A stretch of 64,000 bases of DNA from Orobanche coerulescens (GCA_033398695.1 CM065803.1:47731501-47795500); one strand, 5' to 3'; shown: positions 47,505 to 60,288, counted from the stretch's first letter. Notes: a model not told the origin generated them from the letters alone. Numbers and translations: made by a program.

Positions 47505-48060
47505 AGAAAATCTAGTTTGTTCAATCTGTCGGCCGGTTCGGGCCGAATTGCTGCCTCTCGGGCGAGTTGTAAACTAAGCAGTTCGGATCCACTTACGGGG
47601 TGGAGCAAATCGAACGGGTCGAGGGTCGGGCTAGTGTTTGCAGCGAACCGGACTGTTGGGTTTGGACGGGCTGGGGAATCTGCTAATTCGGTCTGTGTTG
47701 TTCCGTTCCCGATCTGGAAGTATGCGGTCTCCTGGGTCGGTGATCTGGTGCGGGCGGAGGTTGCGTCGGAAATATGGTTTCCTCAGACGGGTGGTGCTGC
47801 GCGGGGAAGAGGGCGACGCAGGATATGACGGCGATCGGGTTCATTTCGTCGTCCGGAAGGCGATTGATCGGGGTTATGCTTTGTGCGAGGTTTTGGGCGA
47901 GGACGGCGGAGGACTGGTAGCGCGGCGGAAGTAGATGGCATTGGATCCGGAGCAGGGGCGGTAGGAATCCGATCTGGGTGCGGTTGTTGTTGCAAGTGCA
48001 GGTCGCGGTTTCTGCAGGGCTGCTATGAGTCGGGGTGGCGGCGCGGCGGGGATTAGGTTC
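47505..48060. other. GC-rich island of unknown origin
   Basis: Sharp change from AT-rich flanks to a GC-rich block rich in CpG. ORFs of about 100 codons are open on the plus strand (47517-47828 and 47638-47934) and 70 codons on the minus, but none shows a domain I recognise, and overlapping open frames are expected at this base composition. It could be a 5' exon or UTR of a lost gene, or the leader/LTR of the Copia gag fragment. Confidence 0.35.
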
Positions 48061-48464
48061 TTTCAGTAGCGATTTTTTTTTAATTTTGGATTTTTCTTGC
48101 TCTGCAAGTAAGGATTGTTTACCGAATTTGTCTGTCTGTGTAAATTGTATCAGTCCGGGTAAATTTGTTTGTCTAGGTAAATGTGTCTATGTGTAAATTG
48201 ATGTTGTTGTTTACTTTTTCATTTGAATAAACTGTCTGAATAATAGAAATGGCCGATTTACCTTGAATATGAATTATAAGTTGTTTTATAAATGAGAAAA
48301 TTATCAAATTGGTCCCGTATGTGAGACCAATTGGCCAAAAAACTCCATTTGTCTCCGGCGGACCAAAAAACCCCACATCTCCTCCCTACTTTAGCCAATT
48401 TAGTCATCCGTCGCCGGCCGGAGTATTTTTTGGCCACCGGAGCTGACGTGGACGACACGTGGCT

Positions 48465-48469
48465 GACAG
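48465..48469. repeat. Left target-site duplication of element E
   Basis: gacag, repeated at 57489-57493. Confidence 0.88.
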
Positions 48470-50745
48470 TGTAATACCCGGTTGTAATTCAGTCACTATC
48501 ATTCAGTAATTTCATTCGGTAATTGTCACTCAGTGGATTTTCACTCATTAATAATCATTCATCAATCATGTTCATTCATCCATGTTCACCGTTCGGAACA
48601 ACTTCGAGTTGTGTATCGATATTGTTCATTGTTTCAACCTTCCACGTATGAGTTCGACTTTGTAAAATTACCATTAATTTTTGGAAACTCCAAAGATTTT
48701 GAATCTTTTCAATATTATAGAGCATCAAGTTATCTTTCCAATGATTCAAACGGTGAGTCAATCGGAGTCCGGACGAGAGAGTTATGGTCGAAATAGCTCA
48801 GACACTCATTTTCCAGTTTTGGCCGAGCAGCCTGTACCGTGAGCCGCGGCACATGCCGGCAGGGCCGCGGCACACTGCCGCGGCACACCCGTCCGGGCCG
48901 CGGCACACTCATGTTTCAATTATCGGCCAACCCCTCTGTACCGTGAGCCGCGGCACATGCCGGCAGGGCCGCGGCACACTGCCGAGTCACTGCCGCGGCA
49001 CACTCGTCCGGGCCGCGGCACGCTGCCGATCACTAGGGGCAGATTTGGCCCTGTGCCGCAGCACACTTCGGATGGGCCGTGGCACACAGTGCAGTCAGCG
49101 CTATAATTGCGTTTTTTCAGCGAGTTGAGCTCATTTTTTCCTTTTTCTTCAACCATACGAGAGAGAGAGGCTTGAAGGGGAGATTTTCCTTCATCTATCA
49201 CTTGATTGTGTGATTTTATTCATCTCCTTTCGATCGTGAAGCTCGGATTGTGGATCTAACACGTGTTCTTCGGATCAAAGTGCTTGGATCTTCAAGAGGT
49301 AATTTCTTCATCATCTTGGATTTCGATTTTGTATTGAGTTATGATATTTTGGATGTTAAGATCATGTTGTATGAAGTGATATACACATGATTATGGATAT
49401 GTTTGATTATTCATTGGATTATTGAAGGATTATTCTAGAACACTTTGAATGTTGAATTGGATTTGGGGATTTTCGATTAATCGTTGTTGTAATCACGAAT
49501 TTGAGTATTCATATTAGATTATTGATCGTATTGAAGATGTTTTGTTGGTTTTAAACACTTCTTGGGGATTTGATGTTGGTATTATTGAGGTTTGGTTGTA
49601 AATAATCGAAGTTTGGCCACAAAGTGTTCGATATAATGCCCCAATGAACTTGGTTTAATCGTATCGACGTTTTGAGTTCGTTATATTCGTGTTTGATTCA
49701 TTTATTGAACGGATTGTTGGTAATTGTATTATTCAAGGTTGTTCGAGCGACCGATATCTCAATTAGGACGTTGTTCGTGGAAGGATAATTGTCACCGGTG
49801 TTGGGTAAGTTAATTCTTACTCGGTTAAAAGGATATTCATTCCTTTTGTTGTTCTTCATTCATAATCATAATTCATTCATCATTGTATTAACCGTATCAA
49901 TACTTATCAATGTCAATTAATCGCTTCAGTCACAAGGAACGACGGTTCCAATCATTTCATTGAGCTGTCATTCATTTCACCATCATTTCATCTTGGTGAG
50001 TCATTATTCATTTTCGATGTCACTTTTGTTATATCGTGGCATTCCGGGTCATACTGGCGTGCCGATTGGTATGTGTAGGATTTTCATGTCGGGCACATTT
50101 AAGTTGTGTGTTGGTTGTTGGCCTCACATTGGACTGTGCACACGAGTCGATTGCTTCGTGAGACTGATTAGGTACAAGACCACACGTGTATTCGATCGAT
50201 ACTCGTTGGTGGCTTGTGCACGGACACATTTCCATCCCGGACGTAGTGTGGCGCCATTCCTTCGAGCCGTATTGTTAGTTGATTCATATAGCATGTTTGA
50301 TTGCGTATGTTTCGACAGGATTATGTGTATTCAACTCTTGAGGATTGTTGTTACGTATGGCCCGGCCCGTTTGGGGATTTTGTTTTCAGGTCATGGCAAG
50401 GCAAAAGCACGGGAGTAGCATGTTGACGGCGAGGAGTCCCGATGATACTAGTAGGGGGCCCCGTTCTTTTCAGTCATTCATGTTGTTGTCATTTATTTTC
50501 CGCTGCAGATTTTCATTTGGATACTCCGTTTCATTCAGTGTTGTGTATTTTATCTTCATATAAAATACACTAGTATTCGGTATTGTCCTGGTGTGTTGTA
50601 CTTAAACTCCTCATCGGAGTAGTTGGTAATATAATGTGGTTCGGTACTACAATTATATTATTTAATTCATCAGTTTTCATTCGCCTGGTGGGTCCCAGTC
50701 GGGGATCCACGGCACTGTAATATCCGCCTAGTTTGGGGTGTTACA
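48470..50745 (+). repeat. 5' LTR of element E
   Basis: Holds the GCCGCGGCAC array (48838-49090), a TATA-like ctataattg after it and a long downstream region. Short ORFs inside (for example 49960-50418) recur in the 3' LTR because the LTRs are copies; not regarded as genes. Confidence 0.9.
48838..49090. promoter_or_regulatory. GCCGCGGCAC palindrome array (element E, 5' LTR)
   Basis: About ten copies of gccgcggcac or one-base variants, within two larger imperfect repeats starting at the two copies of gtaccgtgagccgcggcac (about 48835 and 48937). It lies just upstream of gcgctataattgcg. The 3' LTR has it at about 55573-55835. Confidence 0.65.
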
Positions 50746-51241
50746 GAGTTGGTATCGGAGAGTGGTTTTGAATACTACCTTCCGAGTCATGTCTCATTTG
50801 AAATCATTGTCATCAGACTAGTATCATTGGACTTTCGTGTCACGTGTGACCTGTGCAAATGCCGAGGCAATCAGACCGAAAGAACTGTAAGACTTCTAAC
50901 GCCATGGTATGATTTCTGGCAATAATCATTCATTCATAATTCACTAGTTGACAATCCTCAAACATCATTTTCATTTTAATCATGTTGATCATAATAACTC
51001 ATTAATCACTCAATTCATTTCATTACTCAGTTGTCGATCTGGATGATCATATTATTAATCTTGTTAAATTGTTCAAGGTAATCATTTCAAGAATTTCATC
51101 AGATACTCATGTCACTTCAGTAAATCATTCATGTAATCACTATGTTAGAGCGTGTATGCTCATTTTCATCATCTCATGACATAATCATAACGTGATATTC
51201 ATGCGGGAAATATAATCATTATGCGACCTTCCTACTTCAGT

Positions 51242-52012
51242 ATGGAGAGAGCTGTCAGGGGATGCACGGGGAGAGGCCGCGGTGCAGGCCGAAACCCGGG
51301 AAATAATCACTCGCTGTCGGGAAATCGTACCTAGGACTCGGCTCGATCAGAAGATGTTCGGATTGATCCACTCACTTTTATGCAGGCCATGATGACCCAT
51401 ATGCAATTGCTCAATCATCATTGCGCCACTCTGGCCGAATTAATTGAGAGAACTCTCCCGTATGAGCCTGCTACTAAGGAAATTGCTGAACAACAACTTT
51501 TATGTGTCAGCAAGAAATCAACGAAGCGTAATCAGTCCGAAGGCGGTCAGTCAACCTTCAAGAAGCCTCGTGCGGGCCCTAACGTTTCTGAGCGACCTCC
51601 TACGGCGCATAATCGTGCGGGATCTCAGTCCCGAGCGGCCAGTTCGGCCATCATCTGTTTCAACTGTGGAACGCCGGGTCATTACAGCACTAAGTGTCTA
51701 AAACCGTCTATCACGTGCTATAATTGTGGGATTTTTGGGCATAAGGCCCGTTTTTGCCGAAAGGACTCCAAGTCAGCTCCGGCGGCATCTCAGGCCTCGA
51801 ATCAATCAGCGATTCAGAATCAGACTACTCTGTCAGCCTCGTTTAAGACGATGGAAGCAAATAAAGTAGGAGCTCATATTTATCAGACGGGAGCATCCGG
51901 TCCGGGGGCCGGCAAGTCCCGGATTCATGTGATGAAGAGGATTGACGATCCGGTGGCCCGAATGATCTCAGGTATACTCGTAATTTTATTTCAACCTGTG
52001 TGTACCTTTTGA
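51242..52012 (+). pseudogene. gag of element E, shortened
   Basis: A possible start at 51242 (MERAVRGCTGRGRG) hits a stop at about 51332. The frame from 51380 has 210 codons: a short helical part, then two CCHC zinc knuckles, CFNCGTPGHYSTKC and CYNCGIFGHKARFC (about 51655-51765). The gag core region seen in element C (near 34390-34740) is missing, so assembly function is lost. Confidence 0.75.
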
Positions 52013-55000
52013 TACTGGTGCATCGCATTCATTCATTTTCGAATCATGTTTGAATAGACTTATTTTGGATAGTCCTATTGCTTGTGGACCTCATACCATC
52101 GGTCTACCTGACGATGGAAGAATTTTCAGAAATCATACCAAAGTAAGCTTAATGACCGCGATTGGTTGGTGGACCTAAGCGTGGTGAATTTATCTAAGGA
52201 CGATGTAATATTGGGTATTAGTTGGATGGATCGTCATGATACTATCCTCAGTGTTTGTAAGCATTTGGTCACTATCATTCCAGTCGTTAGAGTCGAGTGT
52301 GTATTTCAGGGAGGTAATCCCCGTTGTTCCAGAAGAATTATTAATATGATGGAAGCAGAGAAATTCCTCAATCGAGTTGTTCAATCATTCATTGTATCAT
52401 TTTCATCGATTGGCCATTCTAAGGCAATCGAGTTGTTCAATCATTCATTGTATCATTTTCATCGATTGGCCGTTTTAAGGCAATCGAGTTGTTTAATCAT
52501 TCATTGTATCATTTTCGTCGATTGACCATTCTAGGGCAATCGAAATGTTCAATCATTCGTAGTATCATTGTCACCGATTGACGATGTATTCCCAGACGAG
52601 TTACCTGGTTGCCTTCACAAAGAGTTGTGAAATTCACGAGTGAGTTGGAGCCCGGTACGTCCCCGTTATCGAAGGCACCATAACGGATGTCCCCGACCGA
52701 AATGCAGGAGTTGAAGATTCAACTTGAGGAATTGTTCGAGAAAGGTTATCTCCGACCTAGTGCGTCCCCGTGGGGAGCACCAGTGGTATCTGTCAAGGAG
52801 AAGTATGGTTCGTTCATGTGTGTATTAATTATCAGGAGTTGAACAGGATGATGATCTAGAATAAGTATCCCTTACCCCGTATTGATGATCTCTTAGATCA
52901 ACTTCAGGGAGCTTCAGTATTTTTCCAAGATCAACCTAAGATCTGGATATCATCAGTTGCGAATTCGAGAGTCGGATAGCGCAAGGACAGCGTTTCGTAC
53001 ACGCTATGGTCATTATGAGTTCGTAGTTATGCCGTTCGGGCTAACTAATGCATCTGCAGTATTCATGGAATCAATGAATCGGGATTTCATCGACTGTTGG
53101 ATCAGTTCGTGGTTATCTTTATTGATGACATTTTTATTTATTCTCGTGATCGAGAGGAACACGAGGTTCATCTTCATCAGGTTCTCGACGTGTTAAGACG
53201 AGAGCAACTTTATGGAAAGTTTTCCAAATGTGAGTTTTGGATGTCCGAAGTGACTTTTCTCGGTCATGTAATTTCATCAGACGGAGTTCGTGTCGACCCT
53301 CAGAAGACGGAGGCTATCCGAGATTGACAACCCCCGAAGAATGTTAAGGAAATCCGAAGTTTCCTCGGATTAGCTGGTTGATTATCCGACCCACGACCTG
53401 GAGCTAGCAGTCGTGGTTTTCGCGTTGGAAATTTGGCGTCATTACCTTTATTGGTGTCACCTGTCAGTTATTCACCAATCACAAGAGTTGAAGTATATAT
53501 TTACTCAGAAGGAGTTAAATATGCGACAGAGGCGGTGGTTGGAACTAATCAAAGATTATGATATTGAGATATTTTACCACCCGGGCAAGGCGAACGTTGT
53601 CGCCGACGCCTTGAGTCATAAGTCCGTTCAGGAGCAGATGCTTGCTCGTTTAACAGTTCAGAAGGAGCTTCAGCAGGAATTCCTTAGACCCAAGATCGAG
53701 GTCTGGCTTCAGCGAGTACAAGGACGACTTTACATGTTGGAGATTTCATCGCCGCTTGAGGAGGCAATCAGAGTGAATCAGGGTTCAGACCCATCATTGT
53801 TGCGTATCCGTGAGGATGTGGCTCAGGGGAAATCCCCTGGATTCGTAGTCCATGAGGATAGACTTTTAAGATTTAAGAATCGGTTGTGCATACCGGCGAA
53901 TGATGAGTTGAAAAACTCAATTTTGAGAGAAGCTCATGCTACCCCTTATTCTGTTCATTCGGGGTCTAGCAAGATGTACAAGGACTTGAAACAAAATTAC
54001 TGGTGGAGTAATATGAAGCGAGAAGTCGCAGAATTTGTTTCGAGATGCTTAACCTGTCAACAAGTCAAGATTGAACATCAGCGACCGGCGGGTATGCTGA
54101 AACCTCTTCCTATTCCAGAATGGAAGTGGGAAGACATTTCTATGGACTTCATCATGAGTTTGCCGACGAATCGTCGTGGCATGAATACAATCTGGGTGAT
54201 TGTAGATCGTCTAACTAAGTCAGCTCACTTTCTCGAGATTAAGGATACGTGGGGTCCCGAGAGACTTGCTCAACTGTTCATCAAAGAGATAGTGAGACTG
54301 CACGGTACTCCCAAGAGTATCGTTTCTGATCGTGACGGGCGATTCGTGTCTCATTTTTGGAAATCAGTTCATCGTGCTATGGTAACTCAGCTTAATCTCA
54401 GTACAGATTTTCATCCTCAGTCCGACGGATAATCAGAGAGGACTATTCAGACTTTGGAGGACATGTGTCCTCGATTGGAAAGATGATTGGGAAGCCCAAC
54501 TACCATTGATCGAGTTCACGTATAATAATAGTTGGCATGCTTCGATTAAGATGGCACCTTACGAGGCCTTGTACGGTCGTCGTTGTCGATCTCCTTTGTG
54601 TTGGGATGATTTATCAGAATCCATCGGCACCGAGCCCGATATGCTTATAGCCGCCCGTGAGAAGGTAGCTTTGATCAGGAGTCGTTTGTTGACCGCTCAG
54701 AGTCGACAGAAATCTTATGCAGACAATCATCGCCGACCATTAGAGTTTGAGACAGGTGACCACGTGTTGGTCAAGGTATCCCCGAGTCGAGGTATCTTCC
54801 GTTTCGGGAAGCGGGGAAAGTTGAGTCCAAGATTTATTGGACCGTTTGAGATTTTGGAACGAGTAGGCGAGCTAGCTTATCGTTTGGCTCTACATCCGGC
54901 GTTGAGCCGAATTCATAATGTGTTTCACGTCTCTCAGCTACGGAAGTATGTTGCCGACCCGAGTCACATACTTCAGTTCGACGAAATCGAGATCGCAGAT

Positions 55001-55174
55001 GATCAATCGTATGAGGAGCGTCCCATACGAGTCTTAGAGCGGCTAATCAAACAGTTGAGGAATAAGGCGATCCCTTTGGTTAAAATTCAATGGTCTAGAC
55101 ACGGAGTCGAAGAGGCTACTTGGGAAACTGAGGATAGTATGCGGGAGAGTCATCCCGAGTTGTTTGACCCTTAG
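52000..55174 (+). pseudogene. pol of element E, multiply broken
   Basis: Protease pieces: DTGASHSF in a shifted frame (near 52010) and DVILGISWMDRHD (52200). A 56-bp tandem repeat block separates it from RT. RT is fragmentary but includes [20 protein letters not shown] (53000) and [11 protein letters not shown] (53110) in different frames. At about 53375 the text jumps from the start of the RT-RNase H linker to DPRPGASS/ELAVVFALEIWRHYLY, deleting roughly 100 codons, including the catalytic Asp of RNase H. The integrase zinc region and acids (MDFIM, SDRDGRF) are present, with a TAA at 54430-54432 before the SERTIQ motif and a small deletion near 54465. The last 222 codons (54506-55174) are open and end in a chromodomain-like tail (VKIQWSRHGVEEATWE). 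Confidence 0.88.
52369..52592 (+). repeat. 56-bp tandem repeat, four units, inside pol of element E
   Basis: Units starting caatcga at 52369, 52425, 52481 and 52537, exact 56-bp steps. The first three are almost identical, the last more diverged. Since 56 is not a multiple of three, the expansion shifts the reading frame between protease and RT. Confidence 0.85.
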
Positions 55175-55205
55175 TTTCGGGGACGAAACTCTTTTAGGGG
55201 GTGTA

Positions 55206-57488
55206 TGTAATACCCTGTTGTAATTCAGTCACTATCATTCAGTAATTTCATTCGGTAATTGTCACTTAGTGGATTTTCACTCATTAATAATCATTCATCA
55301 ATCATGTTCATTCATCCATGTTCACCGTTCGGAATAACTTCGAGTTGTGTATCGATATTGTTCATTGTTTCAACCTTCCACGTATGAGTTCGACTTTGTA
55401 AAATCACCATTAATTTTTGGAAACTCCAAAGATTTTAAATCTTTTCAATATTATATAGCATCAAGTTAGATTTCCAATGGTTCAAACGGTGAGTCAATCG
55501 GAGTCCGTACGAGAGAGTTATGGTCGAAATAGCTCAGACACTCATTTTCCAGTTTTGGCCGAGCAGCCTGTACCGTGATCCGCGGCACATGCCGGCAGGG
55601 CCGCGGCACACTGCCGAGTCACTGCTGCGGCACACCCGTCCGGGCCGCGGCACACTCATGTTTCAATTTATCGGCTAACCCCTCTGTACCGTGAGCCGCG
55701 ACACATGCCGGCAGGGCCGCGGCACACTGCCGAGTCACTGCCGCGGCACACTCGTCCGGGCCGCGGCACGCTGCCGATCACTAGGGGCAGATTTGGCCCT
55801 GTGCCGCAGCACACTTCGGATGGGCCGTGGCACACAGTGCAGTCAGCGCTATAATTGCGTTTTTTCAGTGAGTTCAGCTCAGTTTTTCCTTTTTCTTCAA
55901 CCATACGAGAGAGAGGCTTGAAGGGGAGATTTTCCTTCATCTATCACTTGATTGTGTGATTTTCTTCATCTCCTTTCGATCGTGAAGCTCGGATTGTGGA
56001 TCTAATACGTGTTCTTCGGATCAAAGCGCTTGGATCTTCAAGAGGTAATTTTTTCAACATCTTGGATTTCGATTTTGTATTGAGTTATGATGTTTTGGAT
56101 GTTAAGATCATGTTGTATGAAGTGATATACACGTGATTATGGATATGTTTGATTATTCATTGGATTATTGAAGGATTATTCTAGAACACTTTGAATATTG
56201 AATTGAATTTGGGGATTTTCGATTAATCGTTGTTGTAATCACGAATTTGAGTATTCATATTTGATTATTGATCGTATTGAAGATGTTTTGTTGGTTTGAA
56301 ACACTTCTTGGGGATTTGATGTTGGTATTATTGAGGTTTGGTTGTAAACAATCGAAGTTTGGCCACAAAGTGTTCGATATAATGCCCCAATGAACTTGGT
56401 TTAATCGTATCGACGTTTTGAGTTCGTTATATTCGTGTTTGATTCATTTATTGAACGGATTGTTGGTAATTGTATTATTCAAGGTTGTTCGAGCGACCGA
56501 TATCTCAATTAGGACGTTGTTCGTGGAAGGATAATTGTCACCGGTGTTGGGTAAGTTAATTCTTACTCGGTTAAAAGGATATTCATTCCTTTTGTTGTTC
56601 ATTCATAATCATAATTCATTCATCATTGTATTAACCGTATCAATACTTATCAATGTCAATTAATCGCTTCAGTCACAAGGAACGACGGTTCCAATCATTT
56701 CATTGAGCTGTCATTCATTTCACCATCATTTCATCTTGGTGAGTCATTATTCATTTTCGATGTCACTTTTGTTATATCGTGGCATTCCAGGTCATACTGG
56801 CGTGCCGATTGGTATGTGTGGGATTTTCATGTCGGGCACATTTAAGTTGTGTGTTGGTTGTTGGCCTCACATTGGACTGTGCACACGAGTCGATTGCTTC
56901 GTGAGACTGATTAGGTATGAGACCACACATGTATTCGATCGATACTCGTTGGTGGCTTGTGCACGGACACATTTCCATCCCGGACGTAGTGTGGCGCCAT
57001 TCCTTCGAGCCGTATTGTTAGTTGATTCATATAGCATGTTTGATTGCGTGTGTTTCGACAGGATTATGTGTATTCAACTCTTGAGGATTGTTGTTCTGTG
57101 TAACTAACCCCTTTTGTGGATTTTGTTTTCAGGTCATGACAAGGCAAAAGCACGGGAGTAGCATGTTGACGGCGAGGAGTCCCGGTGATACTAGTAGGGG
57201 CCCCGTTCTTTTCAGTCATTCATGTTGTTGTCATTTATTTTCCGCTGCAGATTTTAATTTGGATACTCCGTTTCATTCAGTGTTGTGTATTTTATCTTCA
57301 TATAAAATACACTAGTATTCGGTATTGTCCTGGTGTGTTGTACTTAAACTCCTCATCGGAGTAGTTGGTAATATAATGTGGTTCGGTACTACAATTATAT
57401 TATTTTAATTCATCAGTTTTCATTCGCCTGGTGGGTCCCAGTCGGGGATCCACGGCACTGTAATATCCGTCTAGTTTGGGGTGTTACA
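55206..57488 (+). repeat. 3' LTR of element E
   Basis: 2,283 bp; close copy of 48470-50745 with scattered changes and small indels. In its first palindrome block a few motif copies differ (for example gatccgcggcac, actgctgcggcac). Confidence 0.92.
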
Positions 57489-57493
57489 GACAG

Positions 57494-58221
57494 GTGGCAA
57501 AAAAAATATAAAAACCTAAATAATATAAAAAATCTAAAAAAAAATGAAAAATCTAGAATATTAAAAAACCTAAATTTAAAAAAAATTAAAAAATTTAAAA
57601 TCTAGAATTTTTTTAAAAAAATATAAAAACCTAAATAATATAAAAAAATTTAAAAAATTTTGAAAAATCTAAAAAAATTAAAGAATCTGAAAAATCGTAA
57701 AAAAATTTAAAAAAAATTAGAACCTTAGGTAATTATTTTTAATTCTAAAATATTAATATAAATATATTAAAAAAAATTATTTTATTTTTAATTTTATAAT
57801 TCTGAAAAGATTTTTTTCAGAAAAAAATCTTTTTAATTCAAAAGATTAGTTTTATAATTCTGAAAAAAAATCTTTTTAATCTTTTTAATTTCTGAAAAAA
57901 TAAATTATATTTTTTTAATTTTATAATTCTGAAAAAAAATCTTTTTAATTTCTGAAGAAAAATGAGAAAATTATCAAAACGATTTTTTTCAGAATATATT
58001 TATATTAATATTTCAGAATTAAAAATAATTACCTAAGGTTCTATTATTAAATTAAATTAAAAATTAATTTTTTTTTAGATTTTTTATATTATTTAGGTTT
58101 TTATATATTTTTTAAAGTTTGTTAGACTTTAAATTTTTTAATTTTTTTTAAATTTTTTTAAATTTTTTTAGGTTTTTTTATATTCCATAATTTTTTAATT
58201 TTTTTATATTATTTAGGTTTT
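57494..58221. other. AT-rich centre of the long-hairpin element
   Basis: Nearly pure A/T with repeated taaaaacctaaataatataa and ctgaaaaaaatcttttt units and internal inverted pairs (57718-57770 with 57990-58043). No gene. Confidence 0.7.
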
Positions 58222-58409
58222 TATATTTTTTTTGCCACGTGTCGTCCACGTCAGCTCCGGTGGCCGGAAAATAATCCGGCCGGCGACGGAGGACTAAATT
58301 GGCTAAAGTAGGGGGGAGATGTGTTTTTTGGTCCGCTGGAGACAGATGGGTTTTTTTGGCAATTGGTCCCACATACAGGACCAATTTGATAATTTTTTCC
58401 TTTATAAAT

Positions 58410-60020
58410 TGCTGTTTATTTTTTAAGTCATATAATAAAAAAAGAGTCATTTTGTCCCGTATCAGTATCTTAATTTAAGATATTATATTTATTATTGAAT
58501 ATATATATATAATTACTAATATTATATATGACTCATAAAAATTATTAAACTGATGTTTACTAATTAGAACTTATTTTTACTCATTAAACTGAATTTTACT
58601 GAATTTATTAATAATTGAAACTGATTTATACTGATTAGAATTTAATTTTTATCGAAATATTATTAATTTAAAGAGAGGAGAATATGATCTTAATATGTTA
58701 GATTGTAGCTGAAAGTGTACATTTTTAAATAATTTTATTCCTAACTTTATTTATTTATTTAAGATTTTAATTATTTATTTATCTGTAATATTATAATTTT
58801 TTTAACGAAAAGAAATATTTAATTAAATCGATATGTTTGTAAATGAAGAAATTGAAATTAATTAGAGCATCTCTAATATTTTGCGGTCTCGTTGAGTTCA
58901 TTTTTATTTTCAGGTTTTTTGAAATAAATTTGTTATACATTTTTCTGTTTTTCTTTTTTGAAGCGTATTTTTTATTTTTATTCATTTTTTTATTATTAAA
59001 ATTGACGATATAAGTTTGGAAATCCATAATCAACAGAGGGATAGTAGTTGTCTTTTCGGTGTCTGTATGGGGACAAGAGAGGGGAAGGCAACTGAGCGAT
59101 TAAGACACTAACTGAGCGAATAAGTTATAAGTAAACACTTCAAAACGTGTGAGCGAATAAGATATTTACCCATTAAGTTGATTAAGTCATAAGTAAACAG
59201 CCATAAGACAAGAATTATGGCAGAAGATGTATACATTTCAACAGGTATAGCCTACACTAACTAGGAGAAGCCCATTAGCCTGTGGACTAAAACACACATA
59301 TGTATTTACTTTAACAAAATTATATATTCATACATCTTTTTATAGCTATTTATTAATGTGTACATCAAATTTTATAAATTTATATTTATAAAATTTCACA
59401 TAACTCCTAGAATACGTATATAGCACATTAAATGGATTATAACTAAGTATTTTTGTAGTTTATGATATAAAAATTTGTCAAATTTAATCATTATATTAAG
59501 AGAGAATTTTTTTTATGCATGATTTCATTCTCAGTTTACGACTTAAAATTGTACGAACTTTATATATGTTTGCAAAATAAATTTCTTTCATCAAGTTACG
59601 AATAATTTATGTAGTTTTGTTATTAAAAATTCAATATTTGACACTTAACCATCTAAAATAAAAAATAAGTGAAACTCACAAATGGGTAAAAAGAACATAG
59701 ATGCAACAATATCATAATTATTCAATTTTATATATAAATAATACGCAAAAAGATTAAATTTTTTCTTACATGACAGAAATAACAAAATAAAATTTACTTG
59801 AACGCTATGTAGCTTTACAACTAAAAAGTGGTTAACTGAAAACCGCAGCGAAGCACGGATAGATATTACACTCAGTTAAGGAACAACAGTAAGCATGTGT
59901 CTAACTTATATACTTTACGCTAACACATCATCTTATGGGATTCCAAATCCATCTCCACACCCAAACAGCCCTGATACTAATAGAGATTGAAGAAACAAGT
60001 TAGTTATAACTGTTGAATAG
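58410..60020. other. AT-rich spacer, no gene seen
   Basis: Long AT-rich stretch. Near 59090-59200 the words gagcgaataag and ataagtaaac recur. No conserved ORF, RNA gene or element ends recognised. Confidence 0.45.
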
Positions 60021-60027
60021 TGGAACG

Positions 60028-60038
60028 CCGTATAAATA
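60028..60038 (+). promoter_or_regulatory. Possible core promoter (TATA box)
   Basis: cgtataaatagc is a good plant TATA box, followed by a purine/CA-rich leader-like stretch to about 60105. No convincing ORF starts downstream, since the first ATG (about 60104) is followed at once by TGA. Weak call. Confidence 0.2.
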
Positions 60039-60288
60039 GCGAGTCCATACTTGAAATATCACGCAGTTGTCTTGCAAACCAAAACAAGTTCAAGGAAAGA
60101 GAAATGTGATATATTTACATAATAGCACTCATCCGCTCACATGGTATGCCAACGAACACCAACCATGGGGCATACATATGCATCACAAAATTAAGGACCT
60201 TCAAATCCTGAAAAGTAAGTACCAAAGACTTCATCAAGATTCGTGATAAACATTAAAGAAATAATATAAAAATACTGGAGAAAAATAA

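Larger units (their letters stand above)
48470..57488 (+). mobile_element. Element E: Gypsy retrotransposon (Tekay/Del type), defective
   Basis: 9,019 bp with LTRs of 2,276 bp (48470-50745) and 2,283 bp (55206-57488), each tgtaatacc...ggggtgttaca, and a perfect gacag duplication. Primer site tggtatcggag near 50750; purine tract ttagggggtgta before the 3' LTR. The interior is only 4,460 bp, with parts of gag, RT and RNase H lost. Related to C in protein, but the LTR sequence and palindrome motif differ. Confidence 0.93.
48275..58405. mobile_element. Long-hairpin DNA element, split by element E
   Basis: The left arm 48280-48469 (attatcaaattggtcccgta to acgacacgtggctgacag) pairs with the right arm 58222-58405 in reverse (gccacgtgtcgtccacgtca to accaatttgataatttt). 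Inside, the aaaaaaaatataaaaaccta stretches at 57501 and, reversed, 58200, and the ccttaggtaattatttt segments at 57722 and 58030, pair too. Without element E this would be an approximately 1.1-kb nearly continuous palindrome. The centre is extremely AT-rich with no ORF. It looks like a large MITE or fold-back element; superfamily unknown. Confidence 0.7.

Noticed and set aside
47517..47828. 103-codon ORF in the GC-rich island as a gene
   Set aside because: Several overlapping frames are open because of base composition; no domain, no start context and no splice partners identified.
48838..49090. CRISPR-like spaced repeats
   Set aside because: Spacing is irregular, the 'spacers' are themselves repeats, and the array sits in an LTR present twice; the setting is a plant genome.
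49960..50418. 152-codon ORF conserved at 56703-57107
   Set aside because: Both are inside the LTRs of element E, so the conservation only reflects LTR copying; no domain is recognisable.
57494..58221. Matrix attachment region or replication origin
   Set aside because: High AT content is explained by the hairpin element's centre; nothing more specific supports such a call.
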